Notes: generated by a model from the sequence alone, not told the origin. A stretch of DNA of 64,000 nt from Arcuatula senhousia (GCA_963971305.1 OZ020303.1:33902106-33966105), one strand, 5' to 3'. Positions 1 through 11,084 are shown, numbered from the stretch's first letter. Translations and numbers: made by a program.

Positions 1-429
1 TCTCTTTTAAGAACCCGTCTTCAACCAGTATAAACACCCCCTATAAGTAAGTATGCAGGCTTTCTGCTTGTTTTATTTTTTGGATGGATAATGCTATCAC
101 AGTCGCTTGAATTTTAGTGTCAAATAGCAAGAAAAGAGGGTCAAATATTACTATGTGATGCTATAGTATACACTATCAATTCACTGAACAACAAATGCTA
201 ATCGATAAAATAATTCATTGACCAAAAATATAATAATTATTTATAAATAGTTTTAAACAAAATCATGAAGCGCCTTCTTATGGGGGACTCAAATCTTTAA
301 TGTATTATTTTAAGGCAATTCATTATATTTATTTATCAGTAATAAAAGTGTGAAATATATTTTTAGTATTGTTTGAAAATATTTTTTTCGTGTTTCTTTT
401 TCTGATTATGATCAGCATTGTCTGGTTGT

Positions 430-500
430 ATGCTAATGTGTTCTATTGCTTCTTGAGCGGTAACGTCGTGGGTTCGAATCCAGGTTGTTCATGATAGGTA
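430..500 (+). repeat. possible tRNA-derived SINE remnant
   Basis: A perfect RNA polymerase III B-box-like word, GGTTCGAATCC, is at 471-481. No convincing A box or acceptor stem is seen upstream, so this is not a tRNA gene. It may be a decayed tRNA-derived SINE head. The flanking DNA (1-430 and 500-990) shows nothing else I can name. Confidence 0.25.
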
Positions 501-994
501 AAACCAATGACTTGAAAATTGGTAGAATAAATGTGTCCAGTTAGGTTGACATGTCTTCCAGCGGATTATGATTATGTATTAAAAATAGATATATCCTAAT
601 TGATGCTTATAATATGTTCTCGTCTTTTATAAGCTTATAACTTGCTGCTGGACAGGAGATGAAAAAGGCATTCATCATCATTATCATCATGCTACATGTA
701 GCATCAGGTTTATTTGTTCAATTTCTTTATAGAAGACCATTCTGATACAGAATCGGGAAGTTTTGGTTGACCAACAGAGATTAACTATGATATACAGTGA
801 AACTTGTTTTGTTACTTACTATGCTAGCTATTAAAAATGCATTTCTGTTAATTTTTTTCTTTTTTTTTTCTTATCATAAATACATTGACTTCTCCCATAG
901 TTATGCTGACATAAGCTTTTCCCGTTTCAGACACCCGAACCCCCCCAAAAAAAATTTTCGCCTCGCTTCGCTCGGCGATTTCGTTCGGCCTTGC

Positions 995-1270
995 GCTACG
1001 GCCTTGTCTTCCTTAACCCGGATTTGACACACTGAATTGGAAATTGCGCGACATGTGTGCTATAGCAGGCAGGAACCACTTAGTCTTCCGTGCGCACACG
1101 AGTTTATTCCTATTAAGATTAGTGTTCGCGTTCTTAATTGATATTCAGTAGTTTTTTTCTTTCTGTGATTTATATGCTATCTGGTTTTTTTCGTTAAGTC
1201 ATTGTTTGTGTTTACTGGTTTCGTCTCTGACATTTCGACTTCTCTATCCGAAACTGCTTTAGACTAATAG
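995..1270 (+). mobile_element. Penelope-like element, 3' UTR fragment
   Basis: Resembles the 3' tail of the element at 14.86-16.69 kb: 'ggatttgacacactgaatt', then 'gtgctatagcaggcaggaac', then the Lys/Phe-poor T-rich tail. No coding part remains. It lies in the intron upstream of the first visible guanylate cyclase exon and is 5' truncated, as expected for target-primed insertion. Confidence 0.6.
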
Positions 1271-1934
1271 TTAAGGTTTATTTATGTTCAGAGTATGTTG
1301 AAACTTCCATTGAATACTTATCCACTTTGGAGCAACTCCTCTCTGTTCTTTGAAATTTGTAACTTTATTTCTTTGGTTATTCCTACTTTAAAGTGGTTTC
1401 AAAATTAACTAATTGTAGAGGTTAAATAAATTATTCATTTGGTTTTGATTTGATTTGAACATTACTCCCCATAGAACAGAAAATGATACGGTTTTTATAA
1501 ATATTCATATAAGCTAAGTAATTGCTGATGCAATTAAAATCCGTTGCATTAAAATCGATTTAGATAAAATCTTAATGCTGGAATTGTAAACGAATCTAAA
1601 CATATTGAGTCAGTATACTCCGGAAAAAAAATGTGCGTGGTATTTTTACAATACATCTTACCAAAAGTTCTTTTAGCATGACAAACGAAGGAAGCCCATT
1701 GTTGATCTGAATATCACATGAATAATGGAGTCCGTTATAATTAGAAAAAAAAATTGAAAAATAAAAATTAATTCCGGTTTCTTAGAAATTGAAAAAATAC
1801 CCCAAAGCAAAAATATACAAGTAACGTTTACCAAAAGTTAAGGGTCTAAACTTTGATAATTATAAGAATTGACTGGAAAAAATCTGAAACGCATTAAGCA
1901 GATATATAATGTTTTGGCCCGCCCCCCCCCCTGG

Positions 1935-2135
1935 ATCCGCCTATGCGATATCTTCGGTGCTGGATTAAGCTTCTCTGTTCGAAAATTTTGGATGCAAAGT
2001 TCTTTTCTTTCGATACTTTTTTCGACCTTCCGATGTTTTGATTCAAATGCTGCTGAAGAGAAGTGACTCATTGAATATGCATATGCAGCAAAACCAAATA
2101 AAAAGTTTTTTGTATAGGCTTTGGTATTTTATATT
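1935..2135 (+). repeat. interspersed repeat, family Z copy 1
   Basis: Shares blocks ('gatatcttcggtgctggatt' and 'gatgttttgattcaaatgct') with copies at 14110-14345 (+), and in reverse at 5285-5410 and 22850-23170. The blocks occur in the same order, so this is one unclassified interspersed family. No coding capacity is seen. Confidence 0.5.
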
Positions 2136-2152
2136 AATTTTACATATTTTAG

Positions 2153-2257
2153 GATAACGATGTTGCCTCTGTACCAGCAGATTGGCAGCCCCCGCTACCT
2201 AAATTTGAGAAATCTTCAGATGAAAACACTTGTCCCTGTCCTGAGGAATATTGCAAG
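2153..2257 (+). CDS. guanylate cyclase exon a (kinase-homology C-lobe)
   Basis: Acceptor ttttag and donor gtaaac; phase 0 at both ends, 35 codons. The peptide includes [10 protein letters not shown] and CPCPEEYCK and fits the C-lobe stretch just before the conserved 'RP' of receptor guanylate cyclases. It is the most diverged of the eight exons, and the match rests on position and the next exon. Confidence 0.75.
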
Positions 2258-5200
2258 GTAAACATTGCTTGAACTGTAACACTAAGAAAGATATTGAATC
2301 GTCTCAAGAAATCATTTCTTTAAAAACTGCAATTTTTGTTTAATTAGATGTAAGAGTAAATCGAGACAAGATTGTTAGTTTGAGAATACAAAAAAGTGTT
2401 TCAATTAAGTCACATATACGACACGATTAAGGCTTTAGCGTTACATGAGTTTACTGTTATACATGTTGTTACATCTTGTATTTACTGGTAAAATTTAACT
2501 GCTTTAAAGCTTCGAAAGTGGTAATAGTAGACACAGGCAGCCACTGGTATAAAAGAAGAGCTGACCTGTATCATCATACACTGTCTCCCAAATTCCGACC
2601 AGAACCTCCACGCGGTAGGAGACAGACCCTGTCTGCGGTTAAACTGAAACTGGAACATCTAACTGCTCATGGTTTGTTTTGGGCTGGATGACAAATGGCA
2701 CACAAGGGGTCTTTTTTAAGTCGCTGCAGATGCATTTTAGCCTAAAGTCACGTCTATAAAAAAAACATTGATTGATATCATCATACAGTGAAAAAAAGAA
2801 ATAATTTCATATGATTAAGAAATTAAGCCCTATTATAGAAGCCCCATGGTTTGTTTGGTAATTTTAAAGTAACTTATTGTATAAAAAAAACTTTAATTGT
2901 GTATATTTTTTACAAGCTTATCACTACAACTAGAGCATCGAACTCCTCGGACAGACCGTCATTCGAATGGATCAAAAGACAAATACAAAGACTTAATCCA
3001 AATAAAATGAATCCTGTGGATTTAGTCATAAACATGGTAAATTAAAAAATTTCTATAAACAGTTCATGAAGATAGATGTTATCTTTTTATATAAAATGAA
3101 AATAAGCTTCTTAACTGATGTCATTGTAAACTAACCAATTTTCGTATTATTTGCTGACTGAAAGTTAATCTTGTTTTTGTCATCGTAAAAATAATTTTAT
3201 TTGAAGTTGGAAACCCTTTTCGTGTTGGTCATGTTGATAAAGAATTGTACAGTTTGTGTTTGTTTCTACGTTTCAGATGGAAAAATATTCCAAACACTTA
3301 GAAGCAATTGTTGCAGAAAGAACACAGGACTTGATGATAGAAAAACAGAGAACAGAAACTTTACTTTACAGTAAAATCTCTTTCTATATCTCAAAAATTT
3401 AATCTTTAGCAAACATCATAATTTTAGAAAAGCATGTTCAACGCAAAAAAAAATTCTATGACAATAGTTAACAACATTTTGTCATTAAAAATGGTGATAA
3501 AATCTCAAATGTTTCCGGAATGTTCTACAAACTTATGAGATTTTAAATTTTTTTTCAGTGTTCTTTTTTGATAGGCATCAATATTTTAGTTAAAGTTAGC
3601 ATCTTTTAGGCTCTATATTAATGAAACATTAAATATTGCAAAAAAAGAGCATCTCATATTTGATATATTTATATATGAAATACCATGCACGTAAACAATA
3701 AACGTTTGGAGATTAAAGAGACCACCGAATCTAATTGCTTCACGTCTTTCTTGGATTTGCACCTCGAATTTGACCCAGGTGGTCATCTCAGTACAAAAAT
3801 TTACGATAAACGAGACGATTTTAATTTTCAAATTATTAATTTTCCTAATCTACAGAGCAATATACCTACTTCTCCTGCATACGGTGTTTATATTTCTCAA
3901 CTTATTCGATATGCCAGAGCTTGCACACATTTCACAGATTTTTTTATCAGACACCGGTTTCTTTGTGACCGACTTTTGAAGCAGGGCTATAAGAAAATAC
4001 GTCTCATACGATCACTCAAAAAATTCTTTCTTCGTTATCAGCCACTAGTAGAAAAGTTCAAAATTGAGTTAAAAGATATGATAGTTAATTGTTTTAATTA
4101 GTGTTTGACTGGTGTGCTGTACTGAGATGATCACCTCAATATCCCTATTGTGTCTCACAACTATGTTGTGTTCTATGGACATTACCGGATCCTAAGATCG
4201 CAATGGAAGAGGGAGGTTTGGCGCCATAAAACCTGGTTTAACCCACCATTTCGTTTGAAATGCCTGTACCAAGTCAGGACCATTGCGATCCACCAGTTCT
4301 CCGGTATGACTGATTCGTTTTTGTCATTTTCTCTGGACTATGAGATTGATCATTCAAGTTATTACCTTTATTTAATACCTTTACCTTTATTTTATTGTTC
4401 TGAATATTCTGACTCTTTCAATCCGTAGAAAGGTCATGATGTCATGTAAATATTCAGCTTGGACATCATTAGCCGTTAACTTAAACTATGGACTATAATT
4501 CTTGGAAGAGGGTCACGTCTGACACAAAATTGGCTAACACGGTTATATTGTTCCTCGGTTGCTTTTTCCCTCAAGAAATTTTACAGAAGACATCATGCGC
4601 TCATAGACAATTATTGGATTTCTATCTGTCAGCTGAGTGCAGATGTTGGTTTGTCAGGGATTTGTTTTTTCTTCCTTGACTGGATTTGACACACTGAATT
4701 GGAAATTGGCAGCGCAAAAGTTGTGCCGTATAGCAAGCAGGAACTGCTTGTTCTTCTGGAACACCTGAGTTCACTCTTTTTACGACTTGAGTTCTCGTTG
4801 TTGATTTCTGTTAGGTTCATTTGGTGTTTTTTTATGTTTTGTGTTACCTCGTGCTGTTCTGGATCGTTCGTGTTTACTGGTTTAGTCGTTGCCCTTTCGG
4901 ACTTTTGACACTCGAATGCACCATTGATTCCTTTTTGCTTCTTTAATAAAATCAAAATTATTACAAAGTTAGATTTACATTTTCAGCAATGCTACCTAAA
5001 TCTGTTGCTGATTCTCTAAAGGCTGGCCAGTCAGTTCAAGCCGAATCATTTGACCAATGTACAATATACTTTAGTGATATAGTGGGATTTACTACGCTTT
5101 GCTCAAAGAGTACCGCTTTTCAAGTTGTTGCCTTGCTTAATAAACTGTACACAGTATTTGATGAAATCATAGAACATTTTTGTGTTTATAAAGTAGAGAC

Positions 5201-8200
5201 AATTGGGGATGCATGTAAGTATACTTTTTATAACTACCTTATAAGTTCTATGCACATATAAGTCATAAGAAAAATACAATATCAAAACTTGTATAAAAAC
5301 GGGTAATTTGGTTATGCAGTATATCGATATTTCAAGGAGTTACCTCTCATCAGCAACATTTGAATCAAAACATCGAAAGTCAAAAACCAAAAGTTATGAA
5401 TGAAAGTCTATATTTGTGTCTGAATTGGTAGTAAAAATAACCAAAGACTTGAATAACAATTTTGAATAAAGAAATATATTAAAGTAACAAATTTACTTAT
5501 GTAACTTTCAACAATTTTGTTACAATTGTCATCAATATAATTCCCTTATTTGGCTTTGAATTAAATATGCTTACATTTTTAAATCGTATGCAATGTAAGA
5601 TGATATTGAAGAAGATTATCTTGCTTACAAATGGAACCATATTGACTGTGTTCATATTTAACTGTTTTAAACATAAACATTGCTATCATACTTATATTTA
5701 TGCCCCCGCGACGACATGTCGGGGGGCATTAAGTTTTACTCATGTCCGTCCGTCCGTCCGTACGTACGTACGTACGTACGTCCGTACGAATTTCCGTCAA
5801 GCTTTTCTCAGGAACCATACATGAGAATGATTTGAAACTTGGTAGGATGGTTCAGTATGACAAACTATATGTCCTAAGCAATTTTGAGACCTGTCGGACA
5901 TCTACTTCCTGTTTGGGACTTAGGCCAATGTTAAAATATGTGAACATGACTATGAAAATTTCCGTCAAGCTTTTCTCAGGAACCATACATGAAAATGATT
6001 TGAAGCTTTGTAGGATTGTTGAGTATGACAAACTATATGTCCTAAGCGATTTTTAGACCTGTTGGACATCTACTTCCTGTTTGGGACTTAGGCCAATTTT
6101 AAAGTATGTGAACATGATATGAAAATTTCTGTCAAGTTTTTCTCCAGAACTGTATACCAGAATGATTTGAAACTTGGTAGGATGGTTCAGTATGACAAAC
6201 TATACGTCCTAAGCGATTTTGAGACCTGTCGGACATCTACTTCCTGTTTGGGACTTAGGCCAATGTGAAAATATGTGAACATTGTATGAAAAATTCCGTC
6301 AAGGTTTTCTCAGGAACTGTATACCAGAATGATTTGAAACTTGGTAGGATGGATCAGTATGATAAACTGTATGTTCTAAGCGATATTCAGACCTGTCAGA
6401 AATCTACTTTCTGTTTGGGCCAGCGGGGGCATCCGTGTCCCATGGACACATTCTTTCTTTATTTTTAAGTACTTTGAATCATTAATTAACTTAATTTTAT
6501 ATAACTAAATAACAGTAACGTTTTGTTGGAACACACTTGTCGAATCAACTATGTTTAGTATTCGGGTGCCCCATTGGTACCTCTGCTTCTTTGGTAGAGC
6601 ACGTCTAATCAAATAGCAGCAATTCAAAATATTCATTAACTTAAATCTTGATTTAAATGTTTTAGATATGGTAGTTTCTGGACTTCCACAGCGTACACCA
6701 AACCATGCATCCGAGATTGCTCAGATGTCTATACTGATCTTAAAAGCAGCAAAAGCATTCCAAATTCCCCACATTCCAGCAGAACCTTTGAAAATAAGAA
6801 TAGGTTTACATTCAGGTATTTTCAGTCAGTTGGTTTTTTTTTTCTGGTTCATTCGAATTCATTTGGTTTGACTCTGTTTTAAAGTTCAGGTGTCTAAATT
6901 ATATAATCGTCTAATCCAATCCTATGGGCACCTTTTGCACTTTTCTTGAAATCCGTAAGTGCTTGAAAAGGTTTGCCTAGCGAAATTGGTCAGTTTACCG
7001 AGATAAACAAATGTAATACAGTGCAAAAGACAATTTATCATCTGTGTAAGAGAAGGAAATGAAAAAACAATATTTTAAGGGTGTTTTTTACCAGAATGTT
7101 TGATGTTACATTCTATTCTACATGTTCTATGTAAGCAGCGACTTATAGAAGTCAAGAGATTGATTTACCTTCTTTGTTATACCCCCGCAAACAAAGTTTG
7201 GAAGGTATATAGGAATCACCCTGTCTGTCTGTTTGTCTGCCTGTCTGTCCATCCGTCTGTTTGTCCATCCGTCTGTCTGTTTGTCCACATACATGTGCCT
7301 CGTAAGCGTTTCTCCTAAAACGCTCAACGGGTTTTGATGAAACATTACATAAAGGCAGTACACCTTATGTAGATGTGCAAGGAGAACTTTCATTGCTCTT
7401 GAAAATCATTCAGGGGAGATAATTGGACTTAGACTTTTCAAATACAGAATTTAGATGGAGACCTCGTTAGCGCAACGCTTCCTAAACTGCTCATCGGATT
7501 TTAATGAAACATAATATGAAGGAAGTACATCAAATGTAGATACGCAAGAAGAATTATCCTTGCTTTGGATATATTTCAGGGAAGATAATGAATTTTGGTG
7601 AAACTTTACGTGAAGAAAGTACATCACATGTAGATGTGCACGAAGATTTTTCATCCCTCTCGGAAATCATAGAGGGGAGATAATTGGACTTGAGTTTTTT
7701 TGTCAGTACAGAGTCCAATATGAAACGGGGCGTATGTTTGGGTTGTTAAGATAACGATGCCAATGTATTGTCAGTTTGGGGTCATGTTTGTGCTTGGTGT
7801 GCCAAGGTATTGTATGTCTGTCTGTTCCAGGTCATGTTTGTGCTGGGGTTGTTGGGATTACCATGCCTAGATATTGTCTGTTTGGAGACACAGTTAACAC
7901 AGCTTCTAGAATGGAATCAAACGGGGAAGGTAGAAACATTGTATTTCCTGCTTCAGTAAAAAATTTAATATTGTTTCTCTCATTTGCATAAATTATTTTA
8001 ATTAAGGCAAGTATTTATTTTTATAAAGTTTTTATAAGTCTTTTAACAGAAAGAAGTGACAAGAAAGAAGCAGAGGTACCAATGGGGTATCCGAATGTCA
8101 AAAGTCCGAAAGGGCAGAGACTAAACCAGTAAACACAAACAAGAACGGGACAAAAACCAGACAACACGTAAAACATGGAAACACAAAACAACTGAATATC

Positions 8201-9827
8201 AATCAACAGCGCGAACTCCAGTCGAAACAAGAGTGAACTCAGGTGCTCCGGAAGAGTAAGCAGTTCCTGCTTGCTATAGCACACCCGTCGCGTTGCCAAT
8301 AGTCCATTCAGTGCGTCAAATCCAGTAAAGGAAGACAAAACAACAACACCCTATGACAAACCAACATCTGCACTCATCTGAGAGATCGAAATCCCATATT
8401 TGTCTATAAGTGCATGATGTCTTCCGTAAAATTTCTTGAGTGAAGACAGCAACCGAGGGGCAACATAACCCTGTGTGAGCAAATAGAGTTTTCTGATAAA
8501 AATTTGGGAATACTGTTCTGAAAGCAAACTTACTTTACTGATGTCTCCACTTAATGATTTCAAATAAGTTTTGACAGGACACGACTATATCCACACCTGC
8601 TAAAACAATAGTAACTCTTTCATGTGGATCATGCCAATCTTTGATTATTGGAAATGGTGAAATAATACGTGTAATACATATGCCATTACAGTTTTACAAG
8701 CTCAAACCAAAGTGAGAAAATGCTGCATGAATTTGCAAAAATAATGATATATGTCTGTTCAAGATGATTACAAATCGGTTTTGAATTAATATTCTTTTTC
8801 CTAAAAAATAATTTTTCAGATTTCTTTTTGCTCGAGTATAAATAAATAACTAGGGGTTTTTTTTTAATTTAAAGCTTCATATTCTGTTTTAGCCTATAAA
8901 ATCCACATCAGTAATGATACCTACATTGAGCTTGCTCTCTTTGATGGTTTTAAGTTTGAAGAAAGAGGATGCATTGCAGTTAAGGTAAATTAAAGACAAT
9001 TTTTTAAAATTATAAATTAATATATATAAAGAGCGATAACTCTTTCTCTACCTCTGTGTGGTAAAACATAAAAATCTGTGTATAACCGGCGTTCTTTTAA
9101 TTCTACAAGCATACATGTGACGGATCTGTGATGACAAAGCTGGAGATTTTGATTTTATTGGCTGGAGATTAGACCAAAAAGCGGGAGATTTTCAACGCTC
9201 ATTAAGCCTGCATTTCAATGTCAATTTTGGGCACTAGCGTGTGCCAAATATACATGGCTTCACTGATTAATCTCAAACTGTTAATACAATCATCAGGTGA
9301 AATATGGCAATAAAAATTTAATTAACACCTTTACCTGATAAATTAACGTACTACCTAATTGACAAATCCCTAAAACAACGGGAATGTTTTATGACTGAAC
9401 AATTAAAATGTCTTTTAAACTAAAATTTTGTCATGTCTTGAAAAAGCGGGAGATTACACAAAAAGTCGCGGGAGAGCGGGAGATGGATCAAAAAGTTGGG
9501 AGATTTCGTCCCCCGGCGGGAGAATCGCATGTATACAAGTAAATCTCTTATTTAGCACCCGTAATATGTCTTCATAAACTATAACCTCGGTGACACGTAC
9601 CAAAGCTAAATTTTAACAGCTGTTCTTCGTCCATTGTCAAAGTGATGCGTTTTAAGTGAAGACAGCAATTGCATCTTTTACAATTTTATCTCAATTACAG
9701 CTCTAGCTGTCAACATGGCACCAATACAGTTTTGCTAAGAAGTGATAACATTATACTTTTATTTTAGGGTAAGGGCGAAATGAAGACCTGGTGGTTGACT
9801 GGATATGATAAACCCAAGCTGAGATAA
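2153..9827 (+). CDS. receptor-type guanylate cyclase, C-terminal part (8 exons)
   Basis: Exons: 2153-2257, 2917-3036, 3277-3370, 4987-5214, 6666-6815, 7831-7929, 8893-8984, 9768-9827. All introns are GT-AG and all phases agree (948 nt: 315 codons plus TAA). The product is the C-terminal third of a membrane guanylate cyclase (natriuretic-peptide-receptor-like family), which makes cGMP from GTP on the cytosolic face. The order is: end of the kinase-homology domain ([17 protein letters not shown]), dimerisation helix ([18 protein letters not shown]), catalytic domain. Metal-binding Asp residues sit in IYFSDIVGF and ETIGDAY. The guanine-specifying Glu (KVETIGD) and Cys (PRYCLFGD) and the Asn/Arg of NTASRMES are present, so the site looks active. 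Extracellular, transmembrane and most kinase-homology exons would lie left of the window. Ligand and paralogue are unknown. Confidence 0.93.
2917..3036 (+). CDS. guanylate cyclase exon b (end of kinase-homology domain)
   Basis: Acceptor acaag and donor gtaaat; 40 codons, phase 0-0. Contains [20 protein letters not shown], the family pattern closing the kinase-homology domain, then DLVINM leading into the coiled linker. Confidence 0.9.
3277..3370 (+). CDS. guanylate cyclase exon c (dimerisation helix)
   Basis: Begins [19 protein letters not shown] after a tttcag acceptor and ends TLLY plus one base before gtaaaa. This is the signalling/dimerisation helix between the kinase-homology and catalytic domains. 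The split codon joins to exon d as Thr. Confidence 0.93.
3685..4440 (+). mobile_element. Penelope-like element, second subfamily, 3' part
   Basis: An open frame at 3685-4101 encodes the C-terminal part of a reverse transcriptase related to that at 14.86 kb: [43 protein letters not shown], and a terminal LIRSLKKFF block. After the stop, the 3' UTR differs from the main family and recurs at 60760-61030 ('cctgtaccaa..aggaccattgcgat'). 5' truncated; lies in the intron before exon d. Confidence 0.75.
4480..4945 (+). mobile_element. Penelope-like element, 5'-truncated copy
   Basis: The first ~200 bases are a frameshifted remnant of the RT C-terminus ([14 protein letters not shown] block at 4570-4650). 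The rest is the main-family 3' UTR with 'atagcaagcaggaactgctt' at 4732-4751, ending near 'ttgcttcttt' at 4938-4947. It directly abuts the second-subfamily copy. Confidence 0.75.
4987..5214 (+). CDS. guanylate cyclase exon d (catalytic, first metal Asp)
   Basis: Encodes [19 protein letters not shown], then [15 protein letters not shown] and ends YKVETIGDA plus one base. Holds the first metal-binding Asp, the second metal Asp region and the guanine-selecting Glu. Donor gtaagt; the codon is completed by exon e to give GDAYMVVSG. Confidence 0.96.
5285..5450 (-). repeat. interspersed repeat, family Z copy 2
   Basis: Reverse-complement copy of the family Z repeat. 'atcgatatttcaaggagtta' followed by 'catttgaatcaaaacat' matches 22890-22945 closely and is the reverse of 2030-2060. 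Intronic. Confidence 0.5.
5700..6465 (+). repeat. hairpin-capped tandem array A (pearl/HINE-like)
   Basis: A hairpin at 5700-5729 (stem ATGCCCCC/GGGGGCAT) is followed by a (TCCG)/(TACG) microsatellite at about 5743-5786. Then come four tandem copies of a ~167-bp unit starting near 5789, 5957, 6124 and 6290 ('ttccgtcaagcttttctcag'). The layout resembles bivalve pearl/Helentron-associated elements: the core length and microsatellite are seen; membership is inferred. Confidence 0.65.
6558..6598 (+). mobile_element. Penelope-like element, ~40-bp 3' terminal stub
   Basis: 'tattcgggtgccccattggt' then 'acctctgcttcttt' is the extreme 3' end of the main Penelope-like family. A stub this short fixes the 3' terminus of the family and fits aborted target-primed reverse transcription. 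Confidence 0.5.
6666..6815 (+). CDS. guanylate cyclase exon e (catalytic core)
   Basis: Completes [13 protein letters not shown] and encodes [19 protein letters not shown] and [11 protein letters not shown]. Acceptor ttttag, donor gtattt. IRIGLHSG is the conserved catalytic-core strand. The read-through beyond the donor into a T-run is intron. Confidence 0.95.
7178..7700 (+). repeat. hairpin-capped tandem array B
   Basis: A hairpin at 7178-7209 (TATACC/GGTATA outer stem, CAAAC/GTTTG inner stem) is followed by a CTGT/TCCGTCTG microsatellite at about 7220-7290. Then come about three degenerate ~120-150 bp units with 'tgaaacattac', 'agtacac.ttatgtagatg' and 'aggggagataattggactt'. Same architecture as array A with unrelated sequence. 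Confidence 0.6.
7731..7830 (+). pseudogene. two decayed tandem copies of guanylate cyclase exon f
   Basis: 7741-7779 reads [13 protein letters not shown] in one frame, against [13 protein letters not shown] in the true exon. 7781-7830 starts with the same 'gtcatgtttgtgct' as the true exon at 7831, then has PRYC-like coding after an apparent internal deletion. Neither copy keeps intact splice sites and frame. They directly precede the functional exon, so they look like a local tandem duplication that decayed. Confidence 0.6.
7831..7929 (+). CDS. guanylate cyclase exon f (catalytic, Cys/Asn/Arg)
   Basis: Encodes [15 protein letters not shown] then [17 protein letters not shown]. It contains the Cys typical of guanylate rather than adenylate cyclases and the Asn/Arg transition-state residues. 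Acceptor ttccag, donor gtagaa. Confidence 0.96.
8043..8510 (-). mobile_element. Penelope-like element, 5'-truncated copy
   Basis: Reverse-strand copy. 8043-8340 is the 3' UTR (reverse of 'agcaggaactgctt', 'ggagcacctgagttcactc'). 8351-8490 reads [18 protein letters not shown] then [19 protein letters not shown] with a stop after DVGLS, which defines the true RT C-terminus. It sits antisense in the intron before exon g. Confidence 0.8.
8893..8984 (+). CDS. guanylate cyclase exon g (catalytic, C-terminal strands)
   Basis: Completes SNGEAYKIHIS and continues with [18 protein letters not shown]. Acceptor ttttag, donor gtaaat. It joins in phase with exon h, whose [10 protein letters not shown] is the expected closing motif. 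Confidence 0.94.
9108..9548. repeat. MITE-like insertion with GGGAGATT words
   Basis: Short inverted ends ('caagcatacatgtga' on the left, 'tcgcatgtatacaag' on the right) bound ~440 bp containing six copies of (T/G)GGAGATT or close variants. No ORF. Lies in the last guanylate cyclase intron. The inverted match is only about 12 bp and imperfect. Confidence 0.35.
9768..9827 (+). CDS. guanylate cyclase last exon h
   Basis: Encodes [19 protein letters not shown] and stop TAA at 9825-9827. GKG.M.T.WL is the conserved end of guanylate cyclase catalytic domains; there is almost no C-terminal tail. Confidence 0.95.
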   Translation, partial: GKGEMKTWWLTGYDKPKLR

Positions 9828-9935
9828 TTAAACTAAATATAATTTTCTCAGACCCAAGTAAAACATTTTCCTAATCTTTGCTATATTGGTTTATTTATAT
9901 TGTTACCTTTTACTCTGTTTTTTTATTGTCTTTAA

Positions 9936-9941
9936 AATAAA
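9936..9941 (+). terminator. polyadenylation signal of guanylate cyclase
   Basis: AATAAA, 109 nt after the stop codon and followed by a T-rich stretch. It is the first canonical signal downstream. Confidence 0.55.
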
Positions 9942-10370
9942 ATTTGTTATGGTTTATAACTTATCGTGTTGTCCTTGATCGCTCACAAATCAACTCGCTG
10001 GGAACAAGTTTATCTTTTGTGTATTTTAGATTTGAAGTTCTATACTGTTTCTTTTCATTTAAGTAAAGTTTTTGAGGTGATAAGGTGTTCTTGAAATGTT
10101 TACCACAGACATGACAAAAGAATTTAAAAGCAAGAAAGTGGAAAACTATGCAGTGTCAAAAGAGTAGTATTAGGATAGGGGCCATGGTAAAACTAGCAAT
10201 TAGAACTTTCGTTAAAACGAGAGTTAACACCTGTGGCATGCAACGAAGAGGAAGATTTCCTGACGATTGCACTAAACAGTATGGGAATTCTAGGGCAATC
10301 TAACATCGGTTGTGATCTGAGAAATCGAAAAAGTCTGTAATTGCCCACGAGCAAATGAATGACAGCAAAA

Positions 10371-10525
10371 TTACCTTGTATTAGCAGTTTTGGTGTCCAT
10401 GAACCCGATGTATATGAGAGAAAAGCTGTGAAACCTTAATTCGATGAGCCGATGCAAACGAATTGAAAGTCGACGACTTGTAGTTAGAGTCATCACGTTT
10501 GTCGTAGAGATTAGTCGACAAAAAG
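10371..10525 (-). mobile_element. decayed reverse transcriptase fragment
   Basis: The reverse strand contains 'ctacgacaaacgtgatgact' (LYDKRDD block of the Penelope-like RT) followed by sequence that diverges. Only the first ~40 bases are clearly alike. The rest of 9942-11080 shows no gene or repeat I can name. Confidence 0.35.
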
Positions 10526-11084
10526 TGTTCATCGAGTGCCAGGTTCGTAATGTTAATCTACACAAAAAAGCAAAACACTGTGATTTTTTATGTCTTAAAT
10601 TTCAATAATTTGTACTAAAGAAAACAGAGAAAATCACCAATTAAAGTTTTGTGAAATTGAAGCTCAATGAAGCACTTTTTCGATCCTTTTTGTCTTTTTG
10701 TTTTTTAGAAGTTTGTTCAGTATAAATGCACTACTTGTAAATCAGAAAGAAATAGTACATTTTAAGCATATACAGTGGGCGGATTTGTCCTACCGACCGG
10801 GCCGAGTTTTCCCAGGCCGACTTGTTCTCGGGCAGAGTTGTTTGACATTCATTGGAAGTAAGATTGTTCACAGAAGCCACGGGTATAACGACGAATATTG
10901 AAAATTGTACATCTCCAAAAATACATATATTTCCTAGTGTCTTACAATTAAAACTGAATATATTTCACATCCAAAAACAAAATTGAAATTATAAGCTATA
11001 TGTCCTTAATTAAATCTACTTCTCGAAATAGTCTCTCAAGGAAAACTTTCAACAATTAAAGCTCTTTGTTGAATGTGATGACTT

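Noticed and set aside
1..50. Possible upstream guanylate cyclase exon ending at a gtaagt-like donor
   Set aside because: An open frame and donor exist, but the peptide does not resemble any kinase-homology segment and the left edge is cut.
797..1027. Open frame of 76 codons
   Set aside because: Runs through poly-T, a GC-rich palindrome and the start of a Penelope 3' UTR; no coding character.
5567..6056. Open frames through the TCCG/TACG microsatellite and array A
   Set aside because: Produced by a period of about 167 bp with few stops; the translated repeats have no conserved protein signature.
7100..7393. Open frames on both strands with [13 protein letters not shown] repeats
   Set aside because: Translation of the CTGT/TCCG microsatellite of array B.
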